From assembly GCF_963855985.1 (NCBI RefSeq), contig NC_087096.1, forward strand, positions 14,756,001-14,820,000: 64,000 bases of DNA, read 5' to 3'. Positions 33,922 to 44,020 of the stretch are shown here, one piece after another. The notes beneath the pieces were generated by a model. It saw only the letters and a list, made by a program, of their open reading frames with translations. It searched no databases and was not told the origin of the DNA. Made by a program: the position numbers and the translations under genes. The stretch's first letter is position 1. Each line of letters opens with the position of its first letter. The DNA comes from Ostrinia nubilalis (lineage: Eukaryota; Arthropoda; Insecta; Lepidoptera; Crambidae).

Positions 33922-34711
33922 AGGCCATGATTTCCCAAATTGTCGATATTTGACCGATTTTGTTTGCAGATAGTTTCTAAATGAAAAGATATTTCAGCAA
34001 ACAAAAAATTGTAGGAGTAAGTTAATGTCTTTAACTAGGGCGACAACTTTTCCAAAACACGATATTGCATAGTTTGTCCGATAAAAAAAAATCCCAAAGA
34101 AGTACGTCGACGGCTTTTTTGTTTTACTCTCATATATTCATTTTTAACATTTTACACTTAAAATATATACTAATAGATAGGACTTTGTATTTTCTAGGTC
34201 GACAACTTTTCAAAATTTTGTTATTGCGTCTTATTTAGTAACTATGTTGAAAAAATGTGAAAAAATCGGCCATGACGGCTTGGACAATCTCAATCAGTCG
34301 CGCGGTGGCGCTTACGGAGGACGGACGCGTGTCAGTTTTATTCCTGTGACAGTTCGCGATTTGTCAATATTTTTGACAAAATCGCCTCTGTCTGGCGGGT
34401 GGCGAGTCACAGTATAATAATATCAGTATTACTGGAGAAAGCTAAGAATTTTCAATCATGCATGATACATAGTACATTTTCCAAATATCAGATAAAACCA
34501 ATGAGTTAAAATTAATTTATTTATGGGAAATTATGAGTCAAGCCGCAGATATAATAATATTTTAGGCTGTTTTTATACAGAAATAAATTTGTTTATTATT
34601 ATTATTTTTCCACGGTTTCTAACCTTTGATTTTAAAACTAAGCCACGGGAATATTAAGAGGCTTCTAAAGTTCTAATATACTAATTCGCCTTCTTTTAAA
34701 TGCCACCTAAC
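33922..34711. other. No recognisable gene
   Basis: AT-rich with a small GC-rich patch at 34295-34345. No open frame of note. Confidence 0.35.
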
Positions 34712-34895
34712 TATTCCAGACCTTGCTGAAGAATTACAGACCCATCTCGCTTCTGAGTCATGTCTACAAACTGTTTTCGAGAGTCATCACGAACCGTCTC
34801 GCGCGTAGGTTCGATGACTTCCAGCCTCCCGAACAAGCCGGATTCCGAAAAGGTTATAGTACCATAGACCACATCCATACGCTGCGACAGGTTAT
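34712..34895 (+). pseudogene. RTE LINE reverse transcriptase, left half of a split copy
   Basis: Reads in one open frame from LLKNYRPISLLSHVYKLFSR through QAGFRKGYSTIDHIHTLRQV, the finger part of an RTE-clade reverse transcriptase. It stops after CAGGTTAT, two bases into the Ile codon of RQVI. The same frame resumes at 37580. The copy is 5'-truncated. Confidence 0.85.
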
Positions 34896-35298
34896 CGATA
34901 GTGGAAATATCAATTACTGTAAGGGACAAAACACGACTTTTCAGGAGAGCCAAAAAACTATTTTTTTTTTCTTTATACCTCAATATCTTTTTATGTGATG
35001 TTACGATTTAAATAGTTTCTATGGCAAAGTTTCTTAGAATTTTCTGTTCTTTCATAATATAAACGCCAAATTTTCTAAAAATGGGTAGTTTAAAAGATAG
35101 CATGTCCCTTACATTACAAAAACGAGCTTGACTGTACCTTACAATGTTGAAATTTCACAGTATGGAATGTCATGTATGTTGTAAGGTACATTTAAGAATA
35201 AACACGACAGTAATATTATTGTAACTTGACAATTTTAACATTGAAACCTGATGTAAGTAGAGGTTGCATTCGAGTATTCATTAACAAAACGAAGAGAA

Positions 35299-35432
35299 GA
35301 GATAGAAACAAGACAACTTAGTGTTCACAAATGCAGTTGGAGGTATCAAATACACATCACCAACAAAACATTTAGTCACTGATGATGCCTACGTCTGCAT
35401 TTGTGAACAAGTTGTCTTGTTTCTATCTTTTT
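35299..35432. repeat. Inverted repeat next to the inner RTE copy
   Basis: AGATAGAAACAAGACAACTT at 35299 and its complement near 35411-35432 flank a 60-bp centre. A third copy of the module lies at about 37160-37185, beyond the inner RTE copy. The RTE therefore sits between inverted copies of ACTGCGTAAAAATGAACAG (35434-35455 and 37136-37157) rather than direct duplications. Confidence 0.7.
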
Positions 35433-35981
35433 CTGTTCATTTTTACGCAGTTAGGTTTTTTTTTTCAATCATCGTTCATTCGTTTTAGCCGAATGACGTC
35501 CACTGCTGGACAAAGGTCTTCCCCCAAGGATTTCCACAACAACCGGTCCTGCGCCGCCCGCATCCAGGCACCTCCTACAACCTTCACCAGATCGTCGGTC
35601 GACCTAGTGGGGGTCTGCAGCACATTACGTCTTCCAGCTTTTTCTGCCCCAGCGGCCATCAGCTTTGCAAGCTACGAGCTCCATCCACTGCCACTTGATT
35701 TTAGCGATTCTGCGGACTATGTCAGTCACTTTGGTTCTCCTGCGGATCACGTCATTTCTGGTTCAATCACTACGAGCATAGCACGCTCCATCGCCTTTGA
35801 CCTTGAGTCTTCTTATGAGGCCCACAGTAAGCGACCACGTCTCAGATCCATAAGTTATCAAAGACTTTTGTCTTGAGACAGTGCGATATTTCAGACGTGA
35901 GAATATCACGAAGCTTCCTGAACGTTGCCAGCCGAGTTGGATTCGACGATTGACCTCTTCCTCGAAGTTAGACCTACCTAA

Positions 35982-36164
35982 GGCTGGTTTTAGTGTCACG
36001 CAGACCGTCAGTGCGGATCGCTCCGCACAGCCAATCTGTATGAACTGATAGGGAGCGAGCGATTCCTGCGGACCGCATTACTCTAAAACGCTTCCTCGAA
36101 GTTTACAGATCGGCTGTGTGAAGCGGATCCGCACTGGACGGTCCGCGTGACACTATAACCAGCC
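35982..36164. mobile_element. 183-bp MITE with TAA duplication, copy 1
   Basis: TAA at 35979-35981 and 36165-36167. The ends GGCTGGTTTTAGTGTCACGC and GCGTGACACTATAACCAGCC form inverted repeats of about 28 bp. It splits the RTE coding sequence, and the sibling RTE copy at 38065-38075 shows the empty site (ACCTACCTAGCTGG). A second copy is at 45137-45321. The 3-bp duplication suggests PIF/Harbinger. Confidence 0.88.
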
Positions 36165-36604
36165 TAACTGGACTGTTTGTACTAGGTATATATAAGTGTC
36201 AACAACTGCCGAGTGTAGAGTATCCAACCTTTAGAGGAGTGGGTGCAACACGGACATTTGACATGATTTTGTCTTGTCCATGTTTCATTTTAAGACCCCC
36301 TTGTTGAGAGGCTCGACTCAGGCCATTGTGCATTGTGCCTAGATCTTCCACGGTGTCAGCCATGGCTATGATATCGTTTGCGAATCGAAGGTGGGTTATT
36401 TACTCACCGTTGATATTTATGCCGAATCCGTTCCAGTCCAGAAACAGTTTCGGAGTTTTCAGTTCCCCCTGCCTGCTGCTGCAACTGGTTTCGAGTCTTG
36501 ATCCTGGAGACGGAACGACATTGTGGCGTTTTCGTACAAGCCTTTCAACATTTCGATGTATCGATATAGGTTTCAAGCTTTCAAGAGGAGAGCGTATCTT
36601 TACC

Positions 36605-36728
36605 TTAAAGGCCGGCAACGCACCTGTAACGCCCCTGGGTCTGCGGGTGTCTATGGGCGACGGTAATCACTTACCATCAGGTGATCCGTTTGCTCGTTTG
36701 CCTCCTATCACATAAAAAAAAAAAAAAG
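36605..36728 (+). mobile_element. SINE or LINE 3' tail with poly(A)
   Basis: CACTTACCATCAGGTGATCC then GTTTGCTCGTTTGCCTCC and a run of about 15 A. I recall this as an abundant lepidopteran retroelement tail. It is oriented against the RTE copy it interrupts. Confidence 0.65.
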
Positions 36729-37579
36729 GTAGTCAATTTGACACCGTTGGAGAAACTGTAGTAGGTACTGCCCAGGTCTCGATCGAAGCTTTCTCATAGT
36801 CCACAAACGCCAGGCAAAGTGACTGACTATACTCCTCGGTCTTCTGTATAATCTGCCGTGGCGTATGTATGTGGTGTACTAAAGCGATTGAGAGATTGAG
36901 AGGCTGGAAGTCATCGAGCTTACGAGCGAGACGATTCGTAATGACTCTCGAAAACAGCTTGTAGACATGGCTCGGAAGTGAGATGGGTCTATAATTCTTC
37001 AACAAGGTTTTGTCGCCTTTTTTGAAGAAGAGTGTCACCACACTTCTGTGCCATACCGTAGGCGTTTTTCCTTCGAGGATGACGGAATTGAACAGCTTCT
37101 GAAGAGCCTTCAGCCCCTCGGTCAAAAACCCAACTGCGTAAAAATGAACAGAAAAAAGATAGAAACAAGACAACTTAGTGTTCATAAGTGTAGTAGGAGT
37201 GGGAGGCATTAAATGCATATCACCACCAAAAAAAGTAATTGATATCCTATATGCATAATATTAACGTAAGGGCCTAATTATGATAAATCAAAAAGTTTTA
37301 AATGAAGTAAGGTTCTATGAGTTCAAAAGTTAAAACCAACAGTTTAGGGTAAGGGCTGAATTGTATTATTAAAAGGAATTTACGTCCTTTAAATCATTTG
37401 TTTCCCCAAAAGTCGTATTCAGACGACTAAAAATGTTTAAGGTAAGGGACATTTTTTTAAAGATATCAACATTTCAAGTATACCAATCGATAGAGCCGAA
37501 AATTCTGAATGCGTTGGTATATATAACTCATTTTGGCCAAAATGTCCCTTACATTAATTGATACTTCCACTATCGTTAT

Positions 37580-38296
37580 ACAGAAGACTGAGGAGTATAA
37601 CTTGCCACTATGCTTGGCGTTCGTGGACTATGAGAAGGCCTTCGATTCGATTGAGAAACGCCACCATGTCGGTCCGAGTACAGGAGCAGAGCACGAAGGC
37701 GATTCCACTGCAGCGAGGCGTTAGGCAGGGAGATGTTATATCTCCGAAACTGTTCACCGCTGCATTGGAGGACGCTTTCAAGCTCCTGGAATGGAAAGGA
37801 TTCGGCATAAACATTAATGGCGAGTACATCACTCACCTTCGGTTTGCCGACGATATTGTGGTCATGGCAGAATCATTGGAAGATCTTGGCACAATGCTCG
37901 AAGACCTTAATCGAGTTTCCCAACAGGTAGGCCTGAGGATGAACATGGACAAAACGAAGCTTATGTCGAATACCCATGTTGCGCCCTACCCAGTTTCAAT
38001 TGGGAGCTCAATTCTCGAGATTGTTGACAAGTATGTGTACCTCGGACAAACGATCCAGCTAGGTAGGTCCAATTTCGAGAAGGAGGTCAATCATCGAATC
38101 CAACTCGGCTGGGCAGCGTTCGGGAAACTACGTAACATCTTTTCGTCCAAAATACCCCAATGCCTGAAGACGAAAGTCTACAATCAATGTGTGTTACCAG
38201 TGATAACTTATGGCTCGGAAACGTGGCCTCTCATTATAGGCCTTATACAGAAGCTCAAAGTTGCACAGCGTGCTATGGAGAGGGCTTTTCTGGACC
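37580..38296 (+). pseudogene. RTE LINE reverse transcriptase, right half of the split copy
   Basis: Continues the left half with QKTEEYNLPLCLAFVDYEKA, the active-site region before a deletion and shift near 37650-37660. A second open frame then runs from NATMSVRVQEQSTKAIPLQR through GVRQGDVISPKLF, HLRFADDIVVM (catalytic FADD, about 37845), YVYLGQTIQLGRSNFEKEV and CVLPVITYGSETWPL to KVAQRAMERAF. The 3' end with the GRPPTRW tail is missing. With the left half this is about 0.9 kb of one RTE insertion. It is the best preserved RTE coding sequence in the window. Confidence 0.88.
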
Positions 38297-38322
38297 TGGC
38301 AATTCTATGTATGTACATAGTC

Positions 38323-38990
38323 TGTTAAAAAATAACGGGAATTTTCGTTTTTTCAGAAAAGTATTTATTTATTGATCTACATTAGTATTGAAACTTTTAA
38401 AATAGTCCCTATTATACATTATACACGTGTGTTAGCGCTTCTTCCAATTCTCAAAGTCGATCTTTGAGATAGCCTTTACATCGATCGGCGACGCGTGTTT
38501 AATGTCACTTATGTCTGTAAAACGATGACCCTTTAAAGTTATTTTTATTCACGGAAAGAGAAACTAGTCATACACAGCTATTTCCGGTAAATTTGGAGAT
38601 TGGAACATTGTTACAGTTTTATTTTAGCAAAAATTCGCCGCCACTCGCTCAAAATTCAGCAATTTTCTAACAAATTAATTTTTCATACCGACAAAAATCC
38701 AAAAAATATTCATAGCATGAGTCAAACGATATGCTAACATCATCAGCATCTTCCCTAATTGTGATTCGACGGTGTTTCATAACCACTTCTTTCTGTTTTT
38801 TCACATTTTCATCGGTTGTTGATATGCTGGTGCGTCCAGAGCGCTCGTCATCTTCTATGCATTCATGGTCTTCTTAGATACGATTTTACCACTCGTAAAC
38901 CCTTGATTCACTCACCGCAGACTCACCAAAGACCATTTTTAACATTTCAAACACTTTTCATTTCATTTTATAAGTAAAACTTGATTTAAA
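38323..38990 (-). pseudogene. Internally deleted mariner transposase, minus strand
   Basis: The N-terminal part reads EDDERSGRTSISTTDENVKK and KHRRITIREDADDVSIS (38905-38740), the helix-turn-helix region of mariner. The C-terminal part reads SPNLPEIAVYD*FLFP (near 38590-38545), holding the last catalytic Asp, then LKGHRFTDISDIKHASPIDV and IDFENWKKR (38530-38440). Everything between, including the other two catalytic residues, is deleted, and stops and shifts are present. Terminal repeats are not obvious. Confidence 0.8.
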
Positions 38991-39075
38991 TTCTTTGATC
39001 GTAAGGAGTTTGTTCCGGCGTTTCTTCTCAGCACTTGCCATATGTTTGTCTCGAAGTGCTGGTAGGGCCCAAAAG

Positions 39076-39203
39076 GTAAGGAGACATGTAAAGTGCCCCA
39101 TAGGGGCTACCTTTTCTTTTTTTTATTATTTACTATATTTTGACGTTCATAAGTGCCACTTGTGGTCTAAACTGAATAAATATTTTTGATTTTGATTTTT
39201 TGA
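39076..39203 (+). mobile_element. LINE 3' UTR tail, copy 1
   Basis: GGAGACATGTAAAGTGCCCC, CGTTCATAAGTGCCACTTGT and GTCTAAACTGAATAAATATT followed by TTTTGAT units. The same sequence is on the minus strand at 45574-45700. The TGATTT simple tail suggests a Jockey/CR1-group LINE. Confidence 0.75.
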
Positions 39204-39627
39204 TCCATTTTTCCTAACAAACAAAAATCGCCGAACTTATAAAACACGTGTAACTTAAGTGAATGACAAAAGTTCTCGATCGCAGCCTTTGAAGGTCCCA
39301 TTTTTCGCTTATATCTCAGAAACTGTCTAAATAAATAACTATGCGTCCTAGCGATATGACTATTGCAACAAAATGAAATCTCATTTCATTTACTAGGTAC
39401 TTTTTTCAGTCAAGTTTTTTGATAATATCTTGTATGGTTTTCGAGATATCTGCTCTTCATATTTTGGTAAAACTTAAACATTTTTGCCTTATATTTTCAA
39501 ATAATTATGAGGAAATAGTTGCCATAATTTACAATTAGATGATAAAATTAGGTACTTTTTGATGATGAAAGAATATAAGGCGAGTCATCAATTCCGATGT
39601 TTCACAAATTTTTAAAGATGCTGAATT
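39204..39627. other. No recognisable gene
   Basis: AT-rich. I recognise nothing. Confidence 0.4.
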
Positions 39628-39629
39628 AT

Positions 39630-39948
39630 AAAAAGTAAAAAACTAAAACCCAACTACGACAAAAAACGACGCTGAAAAAGTATAAAACAAGATTTTCAGA
39701 ATACTGAACTGAACGAAGTTGCCAATGTAGTTGCATAGTAATTTTCATGTTTGGAAAACCGCAGTCACACGTTGTCAAAGTGCTACGGTAGGTAGGTTTA
39801 AGTAACGTGTGACTACGCCTTTCCAAACATGAAAATTACTATGCAACTACATTGGCAACTTCGTTCAGTTCAGTATTCTGAAAATCTTGTTTTATACTTT
39901 TTCAGCGTCGTTTTTTGTCGTAGTTGGGTTTTAGTTATTTTACTTTTT
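39630..39948. mobile_element. Near-perfect 319-bp palindromic element
   Basis: The arms of about 145 bp differ at only a few positions. They start AAAAAGTAAAAAACTAAAAC and continue to ACACGT around a loop of about 30 nt. ATTAT on both sides (39625-39629, 39949-39953) may be a 5-bp duplication, though the flanks are AT-rich. No ORF of its own; frames inside are products of the palindrome. A foldback-type MITE. Confidence 0.82.
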
Positions 39949-39953
39949 ATTAT

Positions 39954-40346
39954 TTGTACTATTTTGGTGTTAAAGTGTATTTGTGGCGCATAATATGTAT
40001 TAACAAAAGTTAAATTGATGAACTAATAAGTAGTAAAGAAGCTATGAACGAAAAGATCTGAATTATATGCAATCAGCCCATGAATACAGGTAAAATCACA
40101 AGCAAATGCTAGTAATATATATATATTCGAAATGTACAAGTAAAGCGCTTTCCAATGATATCAAACACGGCATATTTATCTTAAGTTTATTTTTTTACTC
40201 TGTATGTTTTGTCCGCTAGAGGGCGCCACATTCGATTTTGTGAAACCCCATATAGCCTATAACCAGCGGACAATTAAGACGCTTCTAATGATATGTCATT
40301 TGTCGAATTCTGATAAGTAGTTTAGAAGTTACGAGGGAACACATGA
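39954..40346. other. No recognisable gene
   Basis: AT-rich, possibly the body of the repeat that ends in the ACAT microsatellite. Confidence 0.35.
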
Positions 40347-40470
40347 ACATACATACATACATACATACATACATACATACATACATAGCCTGTCAAACTC
40401 ATAACCCTCCTTTTGCTTTGCCGTTGTCGGGTAATAACCCTCCTTTTGCTTTGCCGTAGTCGGGTAAAAA
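40347..40470 (+). repeat. (ACAT)n microsatellite and a 33-bp tandem pair
   Basis: About ten ACAT units (40347-40387), then ATAACCCTCCTTTTGCTTTG at 40401 and 40434 with CCGTTGTCGGGTA and CCGTAGTCGGGTA. I recall this combination as the end of a common lepidopteran repeat. Confidence 0.8.
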
Positions 40471-41182
40471 CTAGATGGCGATACAGTTATTTAATTGATA
40501 CCATAAATAAATATTTTAGAAGTTTACTGCTTGAATCTGAGTTAAAAATTATAAAAGGGCAGAAGAGGACCTCTAGGCAAGTTGTTTTGAGGATTGTTTA
40601 CTATTTCTGGGTTTACAATGATTAATTTAGAGTCATTTGCTTAAATAGAATAGCAATACGTAAAAGAACATTAGTATTTCATATTAAAATGGAGTTTACA
40701 TTTTTGTGATCATTTGCTTACTATTTTTGTCGGTAAAAAGTATTTGTTTGACTTAATATTATCATCTTTATTTGATATTATTGATTGACAAACATTTGTG
40801 TGCATGAACATTATAATAATGTTTGTTTCGGGCTGGGTGTTTTCTAACCATAATATGAATGTATTTATTTATGTTATGTTATTTAAGTAATATGTTCATA
40901 TCCCATAGTACAAGCTTTGCTTAGTTTGAGACTAGAGGCGCAGTGTTAAAATATTATGTCGAAGGATATTTAATTTTATTATTTATTTATTCACTATTTG
41001 AAGGTTACGGTTTAATCCAACTTACGGCTTGTTTTTACACTGTGGCGTCATCGCGTCGCGCGAGTGTCAGCGCGAGTGTCAGTGCGAGGTGTGCGGGGGC
41101 TGAGGTAACGAATGCACGGCATCGAGGCGGTAAATCCTAGCCTTAATGGATGAAATAAAATAATTCCAATTTCTTATTCTTA
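40471..41182. other. No recognisable gene
   Basis: AT-rich with a GC patch near 41045-41110 (GTCAGCGCGAGTGTCAGTGC, a short tandem). Confidence 0.35.
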
Positions 41183-41412
41183 GGGCTAGTTCCCACGGCA
41201 ACGCAGTTTTGCGGGATCTGTAATACAGAATCACGCAAAACTGGACTGTCGAGTGAACACACAATGTGTGTTTGAAATTCGAATCACAAATTCGAACGGA
41301 TCGGTTTTTTGCGGGAAACTGCAAACGGGATGTTCGTTTGAACGTTAATATTAAAACACGTAGGTACTAAGCGGGATCCTGGAAAATTCAGTCTCCGATT
41401 AGAACAAGCCCT
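41183..41412. mobile_element. Candidate MITE, GGGCTAGTTC ends
   Basis: GGGCTAGTTC after TA at the left and GAACAAGCCC before TTA at the right. The inner part has GCAGTTTTGCGGGATCTG and further short inverted pieces (AATTCGAATCACAAATTCGAA). Confidence 0.6.
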
Positions 41413-41687
41413 TATGTTTCAAATGAATTTTATTGCATTTCATAAAATATTTAACAACAAATATAGTTTTTTAAATCCATATTTTGTCAACAATTCCACA
41501 TAACATTTGTCCCAAGCCCCGAACTAGGCTGGAACATTTCGTCGGCCAATCCGTTAATCCAGCTGCTCCGCGCTCTCATTTAATTTAACGGCCGCTTGCC
41601 CGTCAAATTGGCGGGGGATTTTATTTAAACCGAATAAACAAAGTAAACAAAGCTATTAGAAATAGTCAACAGCACATCAGACTATAG
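41413..41687. other. No recognisable gene
   Basis: No open frame or repeat recognised. Confidence 0.4.
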
Positions 41688-41856
41688 CCGAACGTCCACC
41701 GCCGGCTAAACTAAGTTAGTTTAGCTTAGCTCGCATAGTTGAGCCAGTTTTTCATATATGTGCGTCCACCGCAAACTATTCCACATGTATGAAAAACTGA
41801 CTCAACTATGCGAGCTAAGCTAAACTAACTTAGTTTAGCCGGCGGTGGACGTTCGG
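41688..41856. mobile_element. Palindromic MITE with 70-bp arms
   Basis: CCGAACGTCCACCGCCGGCT opens the left arm and its complement AGCCGGCGGTGGACGTTCGG closes the right. The arms match almost perfectly to the GAAAAACTG/CAGTTTTTC region. GCGTCCACCGC recurs in the loop. No clear duplication. Confidence 0.82.
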
Positions 41857-41893
41857 TTTATACATTTTCGTAAAATAGCACATAATACAGCTA

Positions 41894-42635
41894 TAGCCTG
41901 ACCAGGAACATAAAAACCCTCGCCATGTTGCGGAAAACTAATGGTACTAATTTCTTTTAATGGCAACAGTAACTGAAAACTTCATTGACATGTCACCTTG
42001 CATGTCAGTCTATTGTTGTCAAAGTGTAAACAAACTTTATTTTAAATGTGTGCAATTGATTTTATGAATTAAATTGCTAAAATATTTTTATAGTCGTGAA
42101 AGAAAAGTGGTTCACGATGTGTTAATGTATTTGTCGAAGAGAAATACTAAGGGTTCGGACAATATTTTCATTGAATAATGTTTCCGACAAAGGTTGTCAA
42201 ATTGACTGACATGTTTATCGTATAGTACAGTCCACTATGAAAATTAGCTGTAGTCTGTTTCAACTACCTATTTTAAAGTTTTTTGTCACTTTCTAAGTTT
42301 TGAATTTTATGGAATTGGGAAAGAAGTACCGAGTTTGAAGCGTTCATGAGCAGACATTGCAGTTGAATATTCAAGTTCTGAATTTGATTATTGATGAATA
42401 ATAAAATAAATCCTACTAGCTCGATTGATGGTTTCATTTAATTTATTTAAACCAGGTTACCTTTAATAATATTTTTCGTTCATTTATGAAAATATCAAAT
42501 TAGCCCGTAATCCTGAATCCTGATACATAAATTTAGCCTATTAATTTAACACATGTACGACTGTACTCAGTGTTGCACTATCAAATGGAATTGAAGCGCC
42601 TCTATGCCAGGGTTTTTATGTTCCTGGTCAGGCTA
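41894..42635. mobile_element. 742-bp MITE with TA duplication
   Basis: TA, then TAGCCTGACCAGGAACATAA and AAACCCTCGCCA. The right end is TATGCCAGGGTTTTTATGTT and CCTGGTCAGGCTA, then TA. The arms are about 32 bp. The interior is AT-rich and non-coding. TA duplication suggests the Tc1/mariner group. Confidence 0.82.
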
Positions 42636-43439
42636 TAAACAAGAAACCCCCGTTTTTATTTAATGTGCTGTCTACGGTCGCTTAACCGTGAAATTATGAT
42701 TATTTTCAACATTAATAGTAAGTCACTAATAAGTCATAATCAGCCTACTTCTTGTATTAAAATTTCTATATTGTAGTCGCAATTTTATGACTTAGTCTTG
42801 TGCGAGATAGTTATTATTCGTCCAAATCATAAAATTGCGATTGGCACAAAATCACATTGAGTTTTTCTGACGTCCTTAAATATATATAAATAACACTCCT
42901 AATTGCACACCATAAAAAACTAACAAATAAAATCGAATGTACATTAATGTACTCACATGAGCTGGAAAAGCTCTTAAAGCTACCATGTCCCTTAAAAAAG
43001 TCTCACATGCATGATAAACGCATAAATAAATTACTTTAAAATCTTCAGAGTTATCGTCAGGTGAACAAAAGATAGTGAAGCCCCATTACTACAAATGTAA
43101 ACGATATAAAATTTTCTCACACTACTTGTTCACATATTGTGACTATACCCAATGTTCTCAGAATCCATAGAAGTCCCGATCGCATCGAGTTAAGTAAAAG
43201 TGTCCACTCTTCTCCAGTAGAGCGGACCCCCGGGACATTTGCTACTTCTGCATAGTGTGGCAAATGGGACTGTATGGCTTGATAAATGCATCCGAGGGGC
43301 TGTCCCCTTGTGTCCCACGCGGCGAGTGTTGTATTTTATTATCTAGTGATGTGGCATGAAAACATCAGATTATTACTCGGAGAAGTGTAGAAAGTATGAA
43401 ACAAAGAAATAAGTCCTACGAAGTAAAAGTATATTTACG
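42636..43439. other. No recognisable gene
   Basis: AT-rich. A GC-richer block at 43205-43325 has no open frame of substance. Confidence 0.35.
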
Positions 43440-43807
43440 TAGTCTATCTGGGGGCACGGCAGTGCCCCCACCAAGTCGAGCAAAAAAGCGGCACGGCCGT
43501 ACCATCCTTTTCTCGAAGCAATTCAGGCCATTTTCGACCGCCTGTAACTTCGTTGTGGATAAAACTAGAAGGCTGAATTTTCATTAGCTATGCAGGCATT
43601 GTAAAGACACGGTATATTTAAAATTTCATTCAATTTGAACCAGTAGTTTAAGAATTATAACGGGTCAAAGTTACTTAATTTTGTCACTCACTGACTGACT
43701 CACTGACTCACCGATCATCAAAACTCTAAGGCACTTCTAGCAGACCTAGAAGCTTCAAATTTGGAATATAAGTAGTGTTTGGTGTATGAATCAAGGAAAA
43801 ACTAAAA
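43440..43807 (+). repeat. GGGGGCACGGCAGTGCCCCC-type interspersed repeat
   Basis: It opens with a perfect hairpin, GGGGGCAC-GGCA-GTGCCCCC (43450-43469), followed by CACCAAGTCGAGCAAAAAAG and GGCACGGCCGTACCATCC. A TCACTGACTGACTCACTGAC run follows near 43685. I recall this repeat as common in Lepidoptera. The class is uncertain. Confidence 0.6.
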
Positions 43808-44019
43808 TATTTGGGGGCACGGTAGTGCAACCGCCAAGTCGAGTAAAATTTTTCAATTTCGGTCCAGTTTTCTAGATACATAACTGCTGTCTACAAAATA
43901 CAAAAAGAAATGATATTTGGGGGCACGGTAGTGCAACCGCCAAGTCGAGTAAAATTTTTCAATTTCGGTCCAGTTTTCTAGATACATAACTGCTGTCTAC
44001 AAAATACAAAAAGAAATGA
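43808..44019 (+). repeat. Perfect tandem duplication of 106 bp
   Basis: ATATTTGGGGGCACGGTAGT begins at 43808 and again at 43914. I see no difference between the units. Each is a relative of the 43450 repeat in which the second hairpin arm has decayed (GTGCAACC). The second unit ends where the palindrome at 44021 begins. Confidence 0.9.
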
Positions 44020-44020
44020 G

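Larger units (their letters stand above)
35455..37132 (-). pseudogene. RTE LINE copy, minus strand, nested in the TIR element
   Basis: From right to left the minus strand encodes an RTE reverse transcriptase: LTEGLKALQKLFNSVI and LLKNYRPISLPSHVYKLFSR (37120-36930), LCLAFVDYEKA (36800s), NATMSFRLQDQDSK (36520s), WNGFGININGE (36410s), FADD-region remains and the C-terminal RWTDDLVKVVGGAWMRAAQD (35580-35520). It ends in a 3' poly(A)-like tail (T run at 35455-35465). Multiple stops and shifts make it dead. It is interrupted by a MITE (35982-36164) and by a foreign 3' tail (36605-36728). Confidence 0.85.
34896..37575. mobile_element. Unclassified 2.68 kb TIR transposon inserted in an RTE copy
   Basis: The inverted ends are CGATAGTGGAAATATCAATT and AATTGATACTTCCACTATCG, extending to TGTAAGGGACA and TGTCCCTTACA, about 33 bp in all. 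They are flanked by TTAT at 34892-34895 and 37576-37579. The host RTE reading frame continues exactly across the insertion when one TTAT is removed, which proves the boundaries. The motif GTAAGGGACA recurs subterminally in inverse orientation (35103-35113, 37442-37451), with weaker variants near 35134, 35183, 37265 and 37347. Without its own RTE insert the element is about 1 kb with no open frame, so it is non-autonomous. The 4-bp duplication and these ends do not match a superfamily I can name. Confidence 0.8.

Noticed and set aside
39626..39826. 66-codon frame in the palindrome
   Set aside because: A product of the palindromic sequence; it has no domain.
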